NCBI GenBank assembly: GCA_035291605.1 | Contig: DATDRS010000466.1 | Span: 1 to 8,963, forward strand | DNA length: 8,963 bases | Direction: 5' to 3' | Origin: DATDRS01 sp035291605 | GTDB lineage: Bacteria > Chloroflexota > Anaerolineae > Anaerolineales > UBA6663 | Shown here: one piece after another, positions 6,502-8,963 of the stretch | How the letters are laid out: the number at the start of each line of letters is the position of its first letter | How positions within the stretch are numbered: position 1 is the first letter of the stretch | Program-made: the position numbers and the translations under genes | Notes under the pieces: generated by a model | What the model was told of the DNA's origin: nothing | Database searches by the model: none | What the model saw: only the letters and a program-made list of their open reading frames with translations

Positions 6502-6519
6502 TGTGTAAAATTTATCACA
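6502..6519. promoter_or_regulatory. Possible operator: 18-bp imperfect palindrome in the divergent spacer
   Basis: TGTGTAAAATTTATCACA has matching TGTG/CACA ends and an AAATTT centre; only two base pairs are mismatched. It lies between the two divergent promoters, about 75 bp upstream of the predicted operon start and about 90 bp upstream of the RNase D start. It is superficially like a CRP/FNR-family site, but TGTGT and TCACA are 8 bp apart instead of 6. Any factor is unknown. Confidence 0.25.
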
Positions 6520-6565
6520 AGACTCTCCAGATCGTCAACCACAATTTTCGGGCGGTAATGCGCAA

Positions 6566-6593
6566 TTGACATGTTGCGCAGAGAGCCGATAAT
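6566..6593 (+). promoter_or_regulatory. Promoter of the RNase D gene, near-leaderless transcript
   Basis: A perfect -35 TTGACA (6566-6571) is followed after 16 bp by GATAAT (6588-6593), five of six matches to the -10 consensus. The transcript should start around 6599-6601, only four to six bases before the ATG at 6605. No Shine-Dalgarno sequence is present, so the mRNA would be leaderless or nearly so. Confidence 0.7.
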
Positions 6594-6604
6594 ACACCCC
6601 ACCC

Positions 6605-7765
6605 ATGTCTGATTCCTCCCCGTCTCTCCCCGCATTGATCGCCGACCCGACCGGGCTGACTTCTCTTGTGCACGACCTCGCCCGGGCGCGGGTGGTGGCG
6701 GTGGATACAGAGTCCAACAGCCTGTTTGCGTACCGCGAGCGCGTGTGCCTGATTCAGTTCTCCACGGCCTCAGGCGACTATCTGGTTGACCCGCTCGGTT
6801 TCTCCGACCTCAGCGCGCTCGCGCCCCTGTTCGCCAATCCGCGCCAGCAGAAGGTTTTTCACGCCGCCGAGTACGATATTCTCTGCCTCAAACGCGACTA
6901 CGGCTTTGAGTTCGCCGCTATCTTCGACACGATGATCGCCGCCCGTACGCTCGGCTGGCCGCAACTGGGCCTGGCCGCGATACTGGAAGGGCGCTTTGGC
7001 GTGAAGATGAACAAGAAGTTTCAACGGGCGAACTGGGGGCAGCGGCCGCTCACGCCCGAGCAGCTCGACTACGCCCGGTTGGACACGCGCTACCTCATCC
7101 CCCTGCGGGACATCCTGTCCGCCGAATTGGCGGCGGCGCATCGCATGGAAGAGGCCGGCGAGGAGTTTTCCCGGCTGGCGCGGCTGGGGGCCAGGAGCGA
7201 CGCGAACGGATACGGCCCCCAGGGATTCTGGCGCATCAACGGCGCGCGCGAGCTCGCGCCCAGGCAGGCGGCGGTGCTGAAAGAGCTCTACGCCTATCGC
7301 GACCAGCAGGCCCAACGCGCCGACCGGCCGCCATTCAAGATTATGAGCGACGAGACGCTGCTGGAGATCGCGCGCCGCTGCCCCCGCCGGGCCGAGGGCT
7401 TGAAGGGGCTGAAAGGCATGACCGCCGGCCAGGTCAACCGCCACGCCCCCGGCCTGCTCAAGGCGGTCCAGCGCGGCCTTGCGGCGGCGCACCTGCGCCC
7501 GCCAGACCTGGAGCGGGAGGCGGATGAAGTGCGGGAGCGGTATGACCGCCTCCACCAGTGGCGCAAGCAGAAAGCCAAAGCGCGCGGCGTCGAGTCCGAT
7601 GTCATCCTCCCACGCGAGGCGTTGTGGGAGTTGGCTCGCCGCATCCCGCACACCCTGGATGAGCTGCTCCAGGTCGAACACCTCGGCCCCTGGCGGCGGG
7701 AGACGTATGGAGCGGAGATTTTGAAGGTGTTAGGTGTGCAAAACGGCGGCGAGGTTAATCGGTGA
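6605..7765 (+). CDS. rnd: Ribonuclease D (3'-5' exoribonuclease) with HRDC domains
   Basis: RNase D trims the 3' ends of tRNA precursors and other stable RNAs using two metal ions bound by a DEDD motif. The 386-residue product shows Exo I as VDTES (D34, E36), Exo II as FHAAEYD (D91) and Exo III as YARLD (Y156, D160), which is the DEDDy form. Two HRDC-type helical regions follow, at about 225-295 (KELYAYRDQQAQ...PFKIM) and 310-378 (LHQWRKQKAKARGVE...ILPREALWELA). Their PPFKIM/DVILPREAL segments are typical of RNase D C-termini. The length matches the family. It is transcribed away from the respiratory operon by its own strong promoter and starts with almost no leader. Its stop codon overlaps the first base of a repeat. 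The downstream neighbour is another RNA-processing enzyme, but the spacer and repeat between them leave cotranscription uncertain. Confidence 0.94.
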   Translation: MSDSSPSLPALIADPTGLTSLVHDLARARVVAVDTESNSLFAYRERVCLIQFSTASGDYLVDPLGFSDLSALAPLFANPRQQKVFHAAEYDILCLKRDYGFEFAAIFDTMIAARTLGWPQLGLAAILEGRFGVKMNKKFQRANWGQRPLTPEQLDYARLDTRYLIPLRDILSAELAAAHRMEEAGEEFSRLARLGARSDANGYGPQGFWRINGARELAPRQAAVLKELYAYRDQQAQRADRPPFKIMSDETLLEIARRCPRRAEGLKGLKGMTAGQVNRHAPGLLKAVQRGLAAAHLRPPDLEREADEVRERYDRLHQWRKQKAKARGVESDVILPREALWELARRIPHTLDELLQVEHLGPWRRETYGAEILKVLGVQNGGEVNR

Positions 7766-7834
7766 CGTATTCCGTAGCGCGTACGTATTCCGTCTAAGAA
7801 CGAACCAAGCGGAATACGCGCTACGCAATGCGCC
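7765..7834. repeat. Direct plus inverted repeat cluster (possible dispersed intergenic repeat)
   Basis: ACGTATTCCGT occurs at 7765-7775 and again at 7783-7793, as an 18-bp unit and a partial second unit. CGGAATACGCGCTACG (7810-7825) is the reverse complement of CGTAGCGCGTATTCCG. It pairs with 7773-7792, which carries the same sequence with a 4-base insertion. The result is a 16-bp stem with one bulge and a 17-nt loop. GCAATGCGCC (7825-7834) has the look of a related unit. There is no T-run after the stem, so it is a poor intrinsic terminator. Membership of a genome-wide repeat family is inferred. Confidence 0.7.
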
Positions 7835-7853
7835 CTGATTCACGAATGGCTTT

Positions 7854-7862
7854 TGCTCTAAT
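7854..7862 (+). promoter_or_regulatory. Weak candidate promoter of the beta-CASP RNase gene
   Basis: TGCTCTAAT gives a TGn extended -10 with five of six matches in TCTAAT (7857-7862). No recognisable -35 lies at normal spacing. A transcript from about 7869 would have a leader of about 23 nt containing the AAAGGA ribosome site. The gene may equally be read through from RNase D. Confidence 0.3.
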
Positions 7863-7876
7863 CCGCCTCCTCATCG

Positions 7877-7882
7877 AAAGGA
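7877..7882 (+). promoter_or_regulatory. Ribosome binding site of the beta-CASP RNase gene
   Basis: AAAGGA lies 9 nt before the ATG at 7892. It is the only well-spaced ribosome site here and fixes the start ahead of the conserved MEITFHGAAQ N-terminus. Confidence 0.65.
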
Positions 7883-7891
7883 TACTCCACT

Positions 7892-8963
7892 ATGGAAATC
7901 ACCTTCCACGGCGCAGCGCAGACGGTCACCGGCTCTCAGCATTTGCTCGGCGTCAACGGCCACAAAATTCTGCTCGACTGCGGGTTGTATCAGGGCAAAC
8001 GGCAGGAGGCCATTTTCCGCAACAGCCATTTTATGTTCGAGCCAAACAAGCTGCACGCGCTGGTCCTCTCGCACGCGCATATTGACCATTCGGGCAACAT
8101 CCCGAGCTTAGTGAAGAAGGGGTTCCGCGGCCCCATCTACGCGACGCACGCCACGGTGGACCTGTGCGATTACCTGCTGCGCGACTCGGGGGGCATCCAG
8201 GAAAACGACGCCGAGTTCCTCAACCGGCGCGCGGCCAAGCGCGGCGAGCCGCAGAACTTCGAGCCGTTGTACACTGAGGAGGACGCCAAGAGGGCGCTCC
8301 AGTATTTCACCGATCGGTCATACGACGAGCCCTTTGAAGTGGCGCCGGGTGTGATCGCCACGTTTTACGAGGCCGGGCACATCCTTGGCTCCGCGAGTGT
8401 GGTGCTGGAGGTCGAGGATAAGGGGCGCAAGTTCCGCTTGGCCTTCTCCGGGGACATTGGCCGGTTCAACCTCCCCATCCTGCGCGACCCGGTCCTGCTC
8501 CGGGACATTGACTACGTCATTATGGAATCCACCTACGGCACGAAGAATCACCGCCCACCCGAGGAGGCCCAGGCGGAGTTCGCCGCACTCGTCAAGGAGA
8601 CCATTGCGCGGCGTGGGAAAATCATCATCCCCTCGTTCGCCGTGGGCCGCGCGCAGGAACTGGTCTACGAACTGAGCCGGCTGATCGGCGCCAAACAGAT
8701 TCCGCCTATCCCAGTGTATGTGGACAGCCCGCTGGCCGACCGGGCGGCCACGGTTTTCTGGGCCCACGTGGGGCTGTTCGACGAAGAAGCCCGGACCTTA
8801 GCCCTTGAGAACCACGCCGACGAGGTCTTTGGCTTCAGCAGCCTGAAGTACATTCGCTCGGTGGAGGAGAGCAAGGCCCTCAACGACGAAAAAGGGCCGT
8901 TGATCATCATCAGCGCCTCGGGCATGTGCGAATCCGGACGCATCCGGCATCACCTGGCGAACA
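7892..8963 (+). CDS. Metallo-beta-lactamase fold / beta-CASP RNase (CPSF-73-like), 3' end outside window
   Basis: The frame is open from this ATG to the window edge, giving 357 codons of a protein usually about 450-530 residues long. The family comprises zinc-dependent RNA endo/exonucleases, the bacterial relatives of CPSF-73/Ysh1. The N-terminus EITFHGAAQTVTGSQHLL is typical. The metal site is LSHAHIDHSG (H61, H63, D65, H66), EAGHILGSA (H163) and FSGDIG (D188). The beta-CASP insertion begins with motif A, MESTYG (E212), and continues through PSFAVGRAQELVYEL and YVDSPLA to SASGMCESGRIRHHL at the edge. The last beta-CASP motif and the C-terminal RMMBL-type domain are cut off. It follows RNase D after a 126-bp spacer holding a repeat. 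The family is certain. Whether it acts in mRNA decay or RNA 3'-end processing in this organism is not known. Confidence 0.94.
   Translation, partial: MEITFHGAAQTVTGSQHLLGVNGHKILLDCGLYQGKRQEAIFRNSHFMFEPNKLHALVLSHAHIDHSGNIPSLVKKGFRGPIYATHATVDLCDYLLRDSGGIQENDAEFLNRRAAKRGEPQNFEPLYTEEDAKRALQYFTDRSYDEPFEVAPGVIATFYEAGHILGSASVVLEVEDKGRKFRLAFSGDIGRFNLPILRDPVLLRDIDYVIMESTYGTKNHRPPEEAQAEFAALVKETIARRGKIIIPSFAVGRAQELVYELSRLIGAKQIPPIPVYVDSPLADRAATVFWAHVGLFDEEARTLALENHADEVFGFSSLKYIRSVEESKALNDEKGPLIIISASGMCESGRIRHHLAN

Noticed and set aside
6770..7681. 303-codon frame on the - strand opposite RNase D
   Set aside because: It is an antisense shadow; the RNase D frame has all its catalytic motifs.
7765..7834. 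CRISPR array or intrinsic terminator
   Set aside because: Too few and too short repeat units, with no uniform spacers. The hairpin lacks a following T-run.

Overview
The window is about 9 kb of GC-rich, densely coding bacterial chromosome, with six protein genes and no mobile element, CRISPR array, tRNA or rRNA. The organism is probably an aerobic or facultative member of the Chloroflexota (Anaerolineae-like). That placement is an inference from the gene mix: an LCP protein with a LytR_C domain, a bc-type complex made of Rieske, fused cytochrome b and membrane diheme cytochrome c, an RNase D with HRDC domains, and a bacterial CPSF-73-like beta-CASP nuclease. High GC, repeat-rich spacers and strict -10 boxes fit it. 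No marker gene proves it.

Layout. (1) 1-1487, +: the 3' part of an ABC-F ATPase gene, whose linker carries an in-frame stretch of 7-bp-periodic, AT-richer sequence. (2) 1698-3122, +: a LytR-CpsA-Psr cell-envelope ligase, preceded by an extended -10 promoter that runs straight into a GC-rich hairpin. (3) 3163-3196: a strong bidirectional terminator between convergent transcription units. (4) 6393 down to 3225, -: a three-gene operon encoding a quinol:cytochrome c oxidoreductase, in the order Tat-type Rieske protein, cytochrome b, diheme cytochrome c. (5) 6406-6604: a divergent promoter region. The rightward promoter places the mRNA start almost on the start codon of the RNase D gene. (6) 6605-7765, +: RNase D. 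(7) 7765-7834: a compact direct and inverted repeat in the following spacer. (8) 7892 to the window end, +: the 5' part of a metallo-beta-lactamase/beta-CASP RNase.

How the genes work together. The leftward operon is a respiratory module. Quinol would be oxidised at the cytochrome b/Rieske Qo site and electrons passed to the diheme cytochrome c, the functional stand-in for cytochrome c1. The cytochrome b is the most unusual protein here. It has b6-type histidine spacing but Arg where b6 carries the heme c(i) cysteine. Its Qo motif reads APWY instead of PEWY. It also has an extracytoplasmic C-terminal extension of about 130 residues with four cysteines. The two rightward genes at the end are both RNA-processing nucleases.

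I see no clear evidence of a wholly new biological system. The items most worth a second look are the cytochrome b variant, the heptamer tract inside the ABC-F gene, and the repeat at 7765-7834.
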